A stretch of 27,288 bases of DNA from an uncultured Roseovarius sp. GTDB taxonomy: Bacteria > Pseudomonadota > Alphaproteobacteria > Rhodobacterales > Rhodobacteraceae. Where the stretch lies: assembly GCA_934501475.1 (NCBI GenBank), contig CAKSUL010000025.1:1-27288 (forward strand). Direction: 5' to 3'. Position numbers and translations under genes: made by a program. Position 1 is the stretch's first letter, and each line of letters opens with the position of its first letter. The notes under the pieces were generated by a model. It made no database searches. It was not told the DNA's origin and saw only the letters and a program-made list of their open reading frames with translations. This document shows, piece by piece, positions 6,545-14,500 of this stretch.

Positions 6545-9500
6545 TGGCGACGATACTACTTTCAGCGGCGGGGGCGGCGATTGGCGGCTCCTTGGGGGGC
6601 ACGGTTCTGGGACTGTCGATGGCGGCGGCGGGGCGGTTTGCCGGTGGCGTGATTGGCCGCTCGATAGATCAGCGGTTGCTGGGGCAAGGCTCGGACGTGG
6701 TCGAGTCCGGGCGCGCCGCGCGTCTACGCCTGACCGGTGCGGGCGAGGGCGACGCGATTGCGCAGGTCTATGGGCGGATGCGCATTTCCGGGCAGGTGAT
6801 CTGGGCCAGCGAGTTCCGTGAAGAGGTTGCCGTGTCGGGTGGTGGCGGCGGCAAGGGCGCACCCAAGGCCCCGGCGCAGCGCAGCTACAGCTATTCTCTC
6901 AGCTTGGCGGTGGCGTTGTGCGAGGGCGAGATCACGCATGTGGGCCGCATCTGGGCTGATGGCAACGAGATCGCGCGCGACAGCCTGACGATGCGGGTCT
7001 ATCGCGGCACGCACGATCAACTGCCCGATCCGAGGATCGAGGCAGTCGAGGGCGCGGGCAGCGTGCCGGCCTATCGCGGCACCGCCTATGTAGTGATCGA
7101 GGATCTGCAACTGGGCGCTTATGGCAACCGGGTGCCGCAATTCACCTTCGAGGTGATGCGCCCGTCCCAGCCCGGTCAGCCGGGGGCCGAAGATGACCCG
7201 GCCCATGCCATCAAGGGCGTGGCGCTGTTGCCCGGCAGCGGCGAATACGCGCTGGCCAGCACACCGGTGACGATGATCTACGGGCGCGGTTCGGCCGGGT
7301 TGGTCAATGTCAACACGCCATCGGGCAAATCGGATTTCGCCACCTCGCTGGACTCGTTGAACGGGGAACTGCCGGCCTGTTCGGCGGGGGCCCTGGTGGT
7401 CAGCTGGTTCGGCGACGATCTGCGCTGCGGGGACTGCACCCTGCGCCCCAAGATCGAACAGAACCAGTATGATTCAAGCAACATGCCCTGGCAGGTTTCC
7501 GGGCTGAACCGGCTGACCGCGCAACTGGTGCCAAAGGATGCGGAGGGGGCCATGATCTATGGCGGCACCCCTGCGGATGCGTCGGTGATCGAGGCCATTC
7601 TGGCGATGCAGCAATCGGGTCAGGAGGTGATGTTCTATCCCTTCATCCTGATGGATCAGACGGTGGGCAATGCGCGCCCCGACCCCTATAGCGACGCGCT
7701 GAGCCAGGCGGCGCTGCCCTGGCGCGGGCGCATCACGCTGTCGCAGGCGCCGGGGCGCGCGGGCAGCCCGGATGGCACCGGGATGGCGGTGGATCAGGTG
7801 GCGGCGTTCTTTGGCGCGGCCCAGCCTTCGGATTTCATCATCACGCCGGTTCAGGTCAATCAGCCCGCCAGCGGGCCGGTCAATGGCGCCAAGGATCTGC
7901 TGAGCTATGGCGGCGTGGTCAAGACCAGCCCGGTCAGCTATTCCGGCGCGCCCGATGATTGGGGATACCGGCGTTTCATTCTGCACAATGCCGCGCTCTG
8001 TGCGGCGGCGGGCGGGGTCGAGAGCTTCTGCATCGGGTCCGAAATGCGGGGGCTGACCCAGATCCGGGGGCCGGGAAACAGCTTTCCTGCGGTCGAGGCG
8101 CTGATTGCGCTGGCTGGCGATGTGCGCGCCATTCTGGGGCCCGATGTCAGGATCGGCTATGCGGCGGACTGGTCCGAATATTTCGGCTATCAGCCGGGGG
8201 ATGGCAGTGGCGATCGGTTTTTCCATCTGGATGCGCTGTGGAACGATGACAATATCGACTTTGTCGGCATCGACAATTACATGCCCCTGTCGGACTGGCG
8301 CGAGGGGCAGGATCACAGGGACGCGCAGGCGGGCTGGGCGTCGATCCATGATCTGGAGTATCTCAAATCGAATATCGCCGGTGGCGAGGGCTATGACTGG
8401 TATTACCATTCCCCCGAGGCCGAGGCGGCGCAGATCAGGACTCCCATTACCGACGGCGCATATGATGAGCCGTGGATCCATCGCTACAAGGACATCCGCA
8501 ATTGGTGGGCCAATGCCCATCACGATCGCATCGGCGGTGTCCGTCAGCCCCTGCCAACCGCATGGGTGCCACATTCGAAACCGATCCGGTTCACCGAATA
8601 CGGCGTCGCGGCCATCGACAAGGGCATCAATGAGCCGAACCGCTTCATTGACGTGAAATCCTCGGAATCCGCGTTGCCCAGACATTCGACCGGGCGGCGC
8701 GACGATCTGATCCAGATGCAATATCTGCGCGCCATGTCGAGCTATTGGCGCGACCCGCAGAACAACCCGGTATCGCCGGAATATGGTGCACCGATGGTGG
8801 ATATGGATCACGCCTATGTCTGGGCCTGGGATGCGCGCCCGTTTCCGTTTTTCCCCAACAATCAGGGGCTGTGGGCGGATGGCGCGAATTATGCGCGCGG
8901 GCATTGGATCACCGGGCGGGCCTCGGCGCGCTCGCTGGCTTCGGTGGTGGATGAGATCACTGCCCGCAGCGGGCTGCGCGCGCGCGATACGCGGGATCTG
9001 CATGGCTATGTGCGGGGCTATTGCGTCGAACAGGTCAGCGAGGCACGCGCGGCCTTGCAGCCCCTGATGCTGCGCCACGGGTTTGATGCGGTCGAGCGCG
9101 GCGGCGTTTTGCGCTTTGGTCTGCGCGACGGGATTGCCGATCATACGGTGCACGCCGATCAGATGGTGCGCGATCCGCAATCGAACGGCACTCTGGAGGA
9201 AACCCGCGCCAGTGCGGCGGATATCGCCGGACGCGTGCGTCTGCGCTTCATCGAGGCGGACAGCGATTATGACGTGATTGCCGAAGAGGCGATCCTGCCC
9301 GACGATGCCACGCATGCGGTTTCCACTTCGGAAATGCCGCTGGCGATGACCCGCGCGGAAGGGCGCGCCACGACCGAACGCTGGCTGAGCGAGGCGCGCG
9401 TGTCCACCGATACCGTGCGCCTGACGCTGCCACCCTCGGCGCTTGAGGTGGGGGCGGGCGATGTGATCCGTCTGGCCGAAACCGGTGGCGACGGCCTGTT

Positions 9501-10563
9501 CCGGGTGGATCGCGTCGAACAGATGGGCATTTCGCAGACGATGGATTGCGTGCGCATCGAACCCGAAAGCTATCTGCCCGTCGATATCGAGGATGAGGCC
9601 CCGACGGTGCGCCCCTTTGCATCGCCGGTGCCGGTTCTGCCGCTGTTTCTGGATCTGCCGCTCATGACTGGCGATGAAGTTCCCCATGCGCCGCATCTGG
9701 CAGTGACGGCGGACCCATGGCCGGGGATCGCGGCGCTATATTCCTCGGACAGCGACGCCAATTATCAGCTCAACCGCTTTGTCGAGGCGCGCGCGCGGGT
9801 CGGTGTCACCGAAACGCCGCTGATGGGCGCGTGCAGCGGTCTGATCGACCACGGTGAGGGGCTGAGCGTGCGGATGTTGAGCGGGCAGTTGGAAAGCGTG
9901 GACAATGCGGCCCTCCTGGGCGGCGCGAACCTGTGCGCGATTGGCGATGGCACCCCCGAAGGATGGGAGCTGATGCAGTTCCGCGATGCCGAACTGGTGG
10001 CCGAGAACACCTATATCCTGCGCCACCGGCTGCGCGGGCAGTTGGGCACGGAAAGCGCACAGTTGGCGGCCTGGCCCGAGGGGAGTTTCATCGTCATGCT
10101 GGACGGCGCGCCGGGGCAGATCGAGATGACGGATGCCCAGAGGCGGCGCGCGCGCAACTATCGCATCGGCCCCGCAGGGCGGGCGGTGGACGATCCCAGC
10201 TATCAACATGCGGTGATCGCCTTTGAAGGGATCGGGCTGCGCCCGCTCAGCCCGGTGAATCTGCGCAGCGTGACCGACATGAGCGGGGCCAGCGTCATTA
10301 GCTGGATTCGCCGCACCCGCATTGACGGCGACAGGTGGGACACGCCCGAGGTGCCGTTGGGCGAAGAGGTTGAACAATATGTCCTGCGCGTCATGCAGGG
10401 CGCGACAGTCCTGCGCGAGGTCAGTGTCAGTGCCCCGCACTGGCATTACGGCGCGCCCGACAAGGCCGCCGATGGGCTGAGCGGCGCGTTCGAGGTGCAT
10501 GTCGCGCAGGTGTCGGCCCGGTTCGGGGCGGGCGTCTTTGCCCGGCTGCATGTGCCCGGCTGA
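6544..10563 (+). CDS. g15: GTA host-specificity baseplate protein with TIM-barrel-like domain ('megatron', g15)
   Basis: This 1339-residue protein is the last and largest GTA structural gene and forms the central baseplate fibre that contacts the recipient. Residues 1-50 are glycine- and alanine-rich and hydrophobic. A TIM-barrel-like, glycoside-hydrolase-type domain spans roughly residues 420-760, with candidate catalytic glutamates E500 in IGSEMRGL and E685 in RFTEYGVAA, and a NYMPLSDW motif between them. A phage tail-3 type domain follows at roughly 790-960, then the Rcc01698-like C-terminal region. It is slightly longer than the R. capsulatus protein. It shares one base with g14. Its stop lies 4 bp from the stop of the opposite-strand DksA-like gene, leaving no room for a terminator. 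Confidence 0.95.
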   Translation: MATILLSAAGAAIGGSLGGTVLGLSMAAAGRFAGGVIGRSIDQRLLGQGSDVVESGRAARLRLTGAGEGDAIAQVYGRMRISGQVIWASEFREEVAVSGGGGGKGAPKAPAQRSYSYSLSLAVALCEGEITHVGRIWADGNEIARDSLTMRVYRGTHDQLPDPRIEAVEGAGSVPAYRGTAYVVIEDLQLGAYGNRVPQFTFEVMRPSQPGQPGAEDDPAHAIKGVALLPGSGEYALASTPVTMIYGRGSAGLVNVNTPSGKSDFATSLDSLNGELPACSAGALVVSWFGDDLRCGDCTLRPKIEQNQYDSSNMPWQVSGLNRLTAQLVPKDAEGAMIYGGTPADASVIEAILAMQQSGQEVMFYPFILMDQTVGNARPDPYSDALSQAALPWRGRITLSQAPGRAGSPDGTGMAVDQVAAFFGAAQPSDFIITPVQVNQPASGPVNGAKDLLSYGGVVKTSPVSYSGAPDDWGYRRFILHNAALCAAAGGVESFCIGSEMRGLTQIRGPGNSFPAVEALIALAGDVRAILGPDVRIGYAADWSEYFGYQPGDGSGDRFFHLDALWNDDNIDFVGIDNYMPLSDWREGQDHRDAQAGWASIHDLEYLKSNIAGGEGYDWYYHSPEAEAAQIRTPITDGAYDEPWIHRYKDIRNWWANAHHDRIGGVRQPLPTAWVPHSKPIRFTEYGVAAIDKGINEPNRFIDVKSSESALPRHSTGRRDDLIQMQYLRAMSSYWRDPQNNPVSPEYGAPMVDMDHAYVWAWDARPFPFFPNNQGLWADGANYARGHWITGRASARSLASVVDEITARSGLRARDTRDLHGYVRGYCVEQVSEARAALQPLMLRHGFDAVERGGVLRFGLRDGIADHTVHADQMVRDPQSNGTLEETRASAADIAGRVRLRFIEADSDYDVIAEEAILPDDATHAVSTSEMPLAMTRAEGRATTERWLSEARVSTDTVRLTLPPSALEVGAGDVIRLAETGGDGLFRVDRVEQMGISQTMDCVRIEPESYLPVDIEDEAPTVRPFASPVPVLPLFLDLPLMTGDEVPHAPHLAVTADPWPGIAALYSSDSDANYQLNRFVEARARVGVTETPLMGACSGLIDHGEGLSVRMLSGQLESVDNAALLGGANLCAIGDGTPEGWELMQFRDAELVAENTYILRHRLRGQLGTESAQLAAWPEGSFIVMLDGAPGQIEMTDAQRRRARNYRIGPAGRAVDDPSYQHAVIAFEGIGLRPLSPVNLRSVTDMSGASVISWIRRTRIDGDRWDTPEVPLGEEVEQYVLRVMQGATVLREVSVSAPHWHYGAPDKAADGLSGAFEVHVAQVSARFGAGVFARLHVPG

Positions 10564-10567
10564 CGCG

Positions 10568-10906
10568 TTAGCCCCGCGCGCATTGGATGCAGCGCGTCGC
10601 GGCCGGGTCCAGTTCCAGGCGGGGCAGGGCGATATCGTCACCGCAATCCTCGCAATAGCCGAACTCGCCCTCACCGATGCGTCTCAGCGCGTCGGTGAGG
10701 CGTTTGCGCTCAATGGCGCGGCGCGCGTGGCTGGCCTTGGCCATCGCCTGATTCTGGAGCGCGTCCATCCGGCTGAGCCGCCCGACCGATTGTTGATCCA
10801 GCACCACGGTGGCCTGTCCGGCCTCACCGCGTTCGTCACCCGCCGCAAGCTCCGCCAGCCGCGCGGCGATCAGGGCACGAAATTTTTCGGTTTCCGGGCG
10901 GGTCAC
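10568..10906 (-). CDS. DksA/TraR family C4 zinc-finger protein
   Basis: This protein of about 112 residues has the family pattern: a helical hairpin region, then GEGEFGYCEDCGDDIALPRLELDPAATRCIQCA, where C85, C88, C106 and C109 form a C4 zinc finger. DksA-type proteins bind the RNA polymerase secondary channel and work with ppGpp. This one is short, closer to DksA-like paralogues than to full DksA. The frame opens with TTG at 10915, but that codon nearly abuts the AAGGGA ribosome-site-like tract, so the GTG at 10906, 10 nt from the tract, is preferred. It is convergent with g15 and divergent from cysE. Confidence 0.82.
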   Translation of the reverse strand: MTRPETEKFRALIAARLAELAAGDERGEAGQATVVLDQQSVGRLSRMDALQNQAMAKASHARRAIERKRLTDALRRIGEGEFGYCEDCGDDIALPRLELDPAATRCIQCARG

Positions 10907-10939
10907 TGCGTTCAATTCCCTTGTCGCCGCTTTGTATTT

Positions 10940-10966
10940 TTGTCATGTCCCCCTATCTGATATACT
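10940..10966 (+). promoter_or_regulatory. Candidate promoter for cysE
   Basis: TTGTCA at 10940-10945 and TATACT at 10961-10966 resemble -35 and -10 hexamers with a short 15-bp spacer, 27 nt upstream of the cysE ATG. This stretch also contains the 5' leader of the divergent DksA-like gene. Prediction only. Confidence 0.35.
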
Positions 10967-10992
10967 GCGTTCGAAGCCGAAGGAGCATCGAC

Positions 10993-11799
10993 ATGGGAAA
11001 GACACGCGCGAATGTGGCCGAACTGGATCCGGTCTGGGACCAGATTACCACCGAAGCCAAGGCCGCCGTCAAGGATGAGCCGCTGCTGGGCGGGCTTGTT
11101 CATTCCAGCCTGTTGCACCATGAGACGATCGAGGCGGCGCTGGCCTATCGGATGTCGTTGAAACTGGCCTCGATCGAGATGCCCGAACAGATGGTGCGTG
11201 AGATCTGCGACTGGGCCTATCGCTCGGACCCGGAACTGGCGATGGCGGCGCGTGCCGATATCGTGGCCGTCTATGAGCGCGACCCGGCCTGTGATCGCTT
11301 CATCCTGCCGATGCTTTTTTTCAAGGGGTTTCAGGCGATTCAGGCGCATCGCGTGGCGCATTGGCTGTGGCAGAATGACCGTCGCGACATGGGGCGGTTC
11401 TTTCAGATGCGCGTCTCGGAGGTGTTCGGCGTCGATATTCATCCTGCCGCGCGGATGGGCAAGGGTATCATGATCGACCACGCCCATTCCATCGTCATCG
11501 GCGAGACCGCCGTGGTCGGGGATAATGTGTCGATGCTGCATTCGGTCACTCTGGGCGGCACCGGCAAAGAGGAAGAGGACCGCCATCCCAAGATCGGCGA
11601 TGGCGTGCTGATCGGGGCAGGGGCCAAGGTTCTGGGCAATATCAAGGTTGGCCGTTGCAGCCGCATCGCCGCCGGCTCGGTCGTTCTGGAGGAAGTGCCC
11701 GCCTGCAAGACCGTCGCAGGCGTGCCCGCCCGCATCGTCGGTGAGGCGGGCTGTGAACAGCCCTCGGTCGCGATGGATCAGTTGCTGGGCGTGCGCTGA
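10993..11799 (+). CDS. cysE: Serine O-acetyltransferase
   Basis: This 268-residue enzyme makes O-acetylserine from L-serine and acetyl-CoA, the first step of cysteine synthesis. Residues about 8-110 form the helical N-terminal domain of CysE proteins (DPVWDQITTEAKAAVKDEP). The rest is a left-handed beta-helix of hexapeptide repeats containing DIHPAARMGKGIMIDHAHSIVIGETAVVGDNVSMLHSVTLGG, with the active-site Asp and His. The ATG at 10993 follows AAGGAG at 10980-10985; the open frame upstream to 10921 lacks such support. The C-terminus ends in Val-Arg rather than the isoleucine that docks into O-acetylserine sulfhydrylase in enterobacteria, so complex formation may differ. Confidence 0.95.
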   Translation: MGKTRANVAELDPVWDQITTEAKAAVKDEPLLGGLVHSSLLHHETIEAALAYRMSLKLASIEMPEQMVREICDWAYRSDPELAMAARADIVAVYERDPACDRFILPMLFFKGFQAIQAHRVAHWLWQNDRRDMGRFFQMRVSEVFGVDIHPAARMGKGIMIDHAHSIVIGETAVVGDNVSMLHSVTLGGTGKEEEDRHPKIGDGVLIGAGAKVLGNIKVGRCSRIAAGSVVLEEVPACKTVAGVPARIVGEAGCEQPSVAMDQLLGVR

Positions 11800-11937
11800 G
11801 GCGCCCCCGCGCCCTGTCTGACGTCGCGGCGCAGGTGTCGCGGCATGGCAAATGACGAGGGCGACGACTCGGCTAACGACTTCGGGCCGGAAATCTGCTA
11901 GACTGCGCGTGGTTTGCATCATTGCGAGGGCGGGGGA

Positions 11938-12693
11938 ATGTTCACATTCATGTCCAGAGCGATTGCGCTAACGGCCCTGACACTGCTGTCATCCTGCGGC
12001 ATTCCCGAGGGGTTGGGCAATCTGGAACAGCGCAGCTTTGTGTTTCGCCCCTCGGCGACAGGTGTGACCAATATCAGCCATGATTACCTCTCGGGCGTCT
12101 GCCCCGAAGTTTTTCTGGATCGGCGCGGCAGGGGCTCTGTCCTGCTGGCACAGTGGCAACGCGCGGGTGGGGCGGCGGATGGGGGGATGCTTGTCGGGTA
12201 TTCGTCCGAAATCTCGCGCGGGCAGGATCCGTTCCCCTGCAACCTGTGGAAACACAATGCATTTCAGGGCAGGACATTCTTTGACCTGAGCGGCCTGCCC
12301 GAGGGCGCAATCGTGCGCAGCGCCCGGTTGGGCTATGCCATGCGCCCGTTGACCTACACCGATCACGGGCCCGCCTCGACCCCCTGCACCTATAACAGCG
12401 GCACGGCGGCCGGGCTGCGCACCGCCGATTTCGTGCATGTGCGTGGCCCCTCGGAGATGATCGCGGCGCGCCCGACGATGCCGCAAAATGCAATGGCGGG
12501 AACGGGCCATGACGTGACCCGTTCCGTCAGTCGCTGGGTCCGTGAAGGCACGTCCGACAACTGGTTCGTCTTTTCAAGCGAGGCCGGGCGCGCCTTTGTC
12601 GAACATGATGAAGACGATGGCGTCACCTATTGCGCGATGCAACTGAACGACATCACCCTTCAGATCACCGCCATGGTCCCACCTGAGGACTGA
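11938..12693 (+). CDS. Secreted lipoprotein with a DNRLRE-like C-terminal region, function unknown
   Basis: This 251-residue protein begins with a lipoprotein signal: a short basic start, the hydrophobic IALTALTLL and the lipobox LSSC, so the mature lipid-anchored form begins at the Cys of CGIPEG. The C-terminal half (GAIVRSARLGYAMRP, then GHDVTRSVSRWVREGTSDNWFVFSSE) resembles DNRLRE-type extracellular beta-sandwich domains; this is only a pattern match. The ATG at 11938 follows GAGGG at 11926-11930; a second ATG at 11950 is possible, and the TTG at 11914 is unlikely. It is followed after 7 bp by a convergent gene. I do not recognise a specific function. Confidence 0.75.
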   Translation: MFTFMSRAIALTALTLLSSCGIPEGLGNLEQRSFVFRPSATGVTNISHDYLSGVCPEVFLDRRGRGSVLLAQWQRAGGAADGGMLVGYSSEISRGQDPFPCNLWKHNAFQGRTFFDLSGLPEGAIVRSARLGYAMRPLTYTDHGPASTPCTYNSGTAAGLRTADFVHVRGPSEMIAARPTMPQNAMAGTGHDVTRSVSRWVREGTSDNWFVFSSEAGRAFVEHDEDDGVTYCAMQLNDITLQITAMVPPED

Positions 12694-12700
12694 CGCGCCC

Positions 12701-13033
12701 TCAGATCATCTGATCATAGGCTTCCAGCGCCTTGGCGCCGTACATATAGGCCGGACCGCCGCCCATCATCATGCATACGGCGATGGTTTCGGCCACTTCT
12801 TCGCGGGTGGCCCCGGCGGCGATGGCGGCCTTGACGTGATACCCGATGCAATCGATGCATTGTTTGACGATGCCGATGGCCAGCGCCTGAAGTTCCTTGT
12901 CCTTGACCGACAAGGCGCCGTCCTTCATCGCGGCGTGATGCATGGCGGTAAAGCCCTTGGCGGCGGGGGCGTGCGCGGCGCGCAGCTTTTCCAGATTGAT
13001 GTCTGATTCGTCGAGTGCGGATTTCCAGTCCAT
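12701..13033 (-). CDS. Carboxymuconolactone decarboxylase / AhpD-like protein
   Basis: This 110-residue protein has the AhpD-type helical fold signature DKELQALAIGIVKQCIDCIGYHVKAAIAAGATREEV. C59 and C62 form the CxxC pair and H66 follows, the arrangement used in alkylhydroperoxidase-type thiol redox chemistry. The loop MMMGGGPAYMYGAKALEAY is typical of this small family. The substrate cannot be told from sequence; such proteins are often annotated as carboxymuconolactone decarboxylase although the CxxC motif points to peroxidase-like activity. The ATG at 13033 has an AGGAG about 8 nt upstream. It lies downstream of pdhC on the same strand, separated by a hairpin, so is probably a separate unit. 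Confidence 0.88.
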   Translation of the reverse strand: MDWKSALDESDINLEKLRAAHAPAAKGFTAMHHAAMKDGALSVKDKELQALAIGIVKQCIDCIGYHVKAAIAAGATREEVAETIAVCMMMGGGPAYMYGAKALEAYDQMI

Positions 13034-13117
13034 GATCTGCTCCTGTCATTGGATCAGCCCATGGCATAGCCGCGCGCATTGCCCGCCGCATTGCCGCAGA
13101 TCAAACCGCGGCGGGAT

Positions 13118-13146
13118 TGACGCCACGGCACCATGGCGTGGCGTCA
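13118..13146 (-). terminator. Stem-loop downstream of pdhC
   Basis: A perfect 10-bp stem, TGACGCCACG at 13118-13127 and CGTGGCGTCA at 13137-13146, encloses a 9-nt loop. It lies about 30 nt beyond the pdhC stop on the minus strand, where the pdh operon should end. There is no clear T-tract on either side, so it may act with Rho or as a 3' stabiliser. Confidence 0.5.
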
Positions 13147-13175
13147 GCCTCGATCAGGGCCGGAACAGGATCGTT

Positions 13176-14489
13176 TCAGGCCAGCATCAGCATCGGGTTT
13201 TCCAGATTGTCGACGATATGCGTCAGCAATTCGGCCCCCAACGCCCCGTCGATCACCCGATGATCCACGCTCAGCGTGACGGACATCACCGTGGCAACCG
13301 CCAGTTCGCCATCCGCGCCGACGACCGGGCGTTTCTTGCCCGCGCCGACCGCCAGGATCGCGCCATGGGGCGGGTTGATCACCGCATCGAAATTGTCGAT
13401 CCCGAACATGCCCAGATTGGATACCGCGAAACTGCCGCCCTGATATTCATGCGGGGCCAGTTTGCGATCACGCGCACGCGCGGCAAGATCCTTCATCTCG
13501 GCGGACAGGGCCGAGAGGGATTTCGTGTCGGCGTCTTTGAGAACCGGCGTGAACAGCCCGCCCTCGATCGCCACCGCCACCGCCACATCCGACGGAGTCA
13601 GTTGCAATATCCGGTCCCCGGCCCAGACGGCATTGGCCGCAGGCACCGATTGCAGGGCCAGCGCGCAGGCCTTGATGATGAAGTCGTTCACGCTCAGCTT
13701 GACGCCGCGCGATTCCAGCTGCTTGTTCAGGTCGCCGCGGAATTTCAGCAACGCATCCAGATGGATATCGCGGCGCAGGTAGAAATGCGGCACCGTCTGC
13801 TTGGCCTCGGTCAGGCGGGCGGCGATGGTCTTGCGCATGCCGTCCAGCTTGATCTCGGTGACCTCACGGCCCTCATACATCCTGGCGACCGCTTCGGCGG
13901 ATTGCCCCGCAGGCGCGGGCGCCGGGGCGGCGGGCGTGGCGGCCTTGGCCTTGTCGGCTTTGGGCTGGGCGCTGGCCTCTTCGACATCGGCCTTGATGAT
14001 GCGCCCATGCGGGCCCGTGCCCTTGATTTCGCTCAGATCCAGACCCTTGTCGGCGGCGATCCGGCGCGCAAGGGGTGAGGCAAAGATGCGTGTCCCCTCA
14101 TCGTCCCTGGGCGCGGCGGGTGCCTGCGGGGCGCTGGCAGGTCTTGCTGCGTCGGCGTCGCCGGTGGATTTGGGCGCGCTCTCAGCGGATTTTACCGGGG
14201 CGGACCCTGCGCCACTGCCGGTGGCCGCGATGTCATCCGCGCTTTCGCCCTCTTCCAGCAGGATGGCAATCGCGGTGTTCACCTTGACGCCTTCCGTGCC
14301 CTCGGCAACCAGGATCTTGCCGATCACCCCGTCATCCACGGCCTCGAATTCCATCGTGGCCTTGTCGGTCTCGATCTCGGCCAGCAGATCACCGCTGCTG
14401 ACGGTATCGCCTTCCTTGACCAGCCATTTGGCCAGCGTGCCCTCTTCCATCGTGGGGGAAAGGGCGGGCATGAGTATTTCTGTCGGCAT
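13176..14489 (-). CDS. pdhC: Pyruvate dehydrogenase complex E2, dihydrolipoamide acetyltransferase
   Basis: This 437-residue E2 core protein transfers the acetyl group from lipoate to CoA. Its order is: an N-terminal lipoyl domain with lipoylated K43 in [11 protein letters not shown]; an Ala/Pro/Asp-rich linker; a peripheral subunit-binding domain (FASPLARRIAADKGLDLSEIKGTGPHGRI); a second linker; and the catalytic domain from about residue 207 to the end, with the active-site motif SVDHRVIDGA. The length is normal for a one-lipoyl-domain E2. The ATG at 14489 has AGGAG upstream and lies 11 nt after pdhB. It is the last gene of the pdhABC operon. No E3 gene is adjacent within the window. Confidence 0.96.
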   Translation of the reverse strand: MPTEILMPALSPTMEEGTLAKWLVKEGDTVSSGDLLAEIETDKATMEFEAVDDGVIGKILVAEGTEGVKVNTAIAILLEEGESADDIAATGSGAGSAPVKSAESAPKSTGDADAARPASAPQAPAAPRDDEGTRIFASPLARRIAADKGLDLSEIKGTGPHGRIIKADVEEASAQPKADKAKAATPAAPAPAPAGQSAEAVARMYEGREVTEIKLDGMRKTIAARLTEAKQTVPHFYLRRDIHLDALLKFRGDLNKQLESRGVKLSVNDFIIKACALALQSVPAANAVWAGDRILQLTPSDVAVAVAIEGGLFTPVLKDADTKSLSALSAEMKDLAARARDRKLAPHEYQGGSFAVSNLGMFGIDNFDAVINPPHGAILAVGAGKKRPVVGADGELAVATVMSVTLSVDHRVIDGALGAELLTHIVDNLENPMLMLA

Positions 14490-14500
14490 CGCACTCTCCT

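Larger units (their letters stand above)
1..10563 (+). other. Gene transfer agent (RcGTA-type) structural gene cluster, distal part
   Basis: From the capsid gene onward the genes follow the order known for the Rhodobacter capsulatus GTA: capsid, adaptor, stopper, tail terminator, tail tube, two small tail-assembly genes, short tape measure, distal tail, hub, peptidase, megatron. All complete reading frames are open, and most junctions overlap by 1-8 nt, which implies translational coupling. Larger gaps occur only after g5 (155 nt) and after g11 (131 nt), and both hold hairpins. The terminase, portal and promoter would lie to the left, outside the window. No integrase, repressor or lysis gene is seen among these genes, which fits a GTA better than a prophage. 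Confidence 0.93.

Noticed and set aside
7474..9696. Minus-strand open frame of 740 codons inside g15
   Set aside because: High GC keeps the opposite strand open. The product is rich in Arg, His and Ile with no domain pattern, while g15 on the plus strand is clearly coding.
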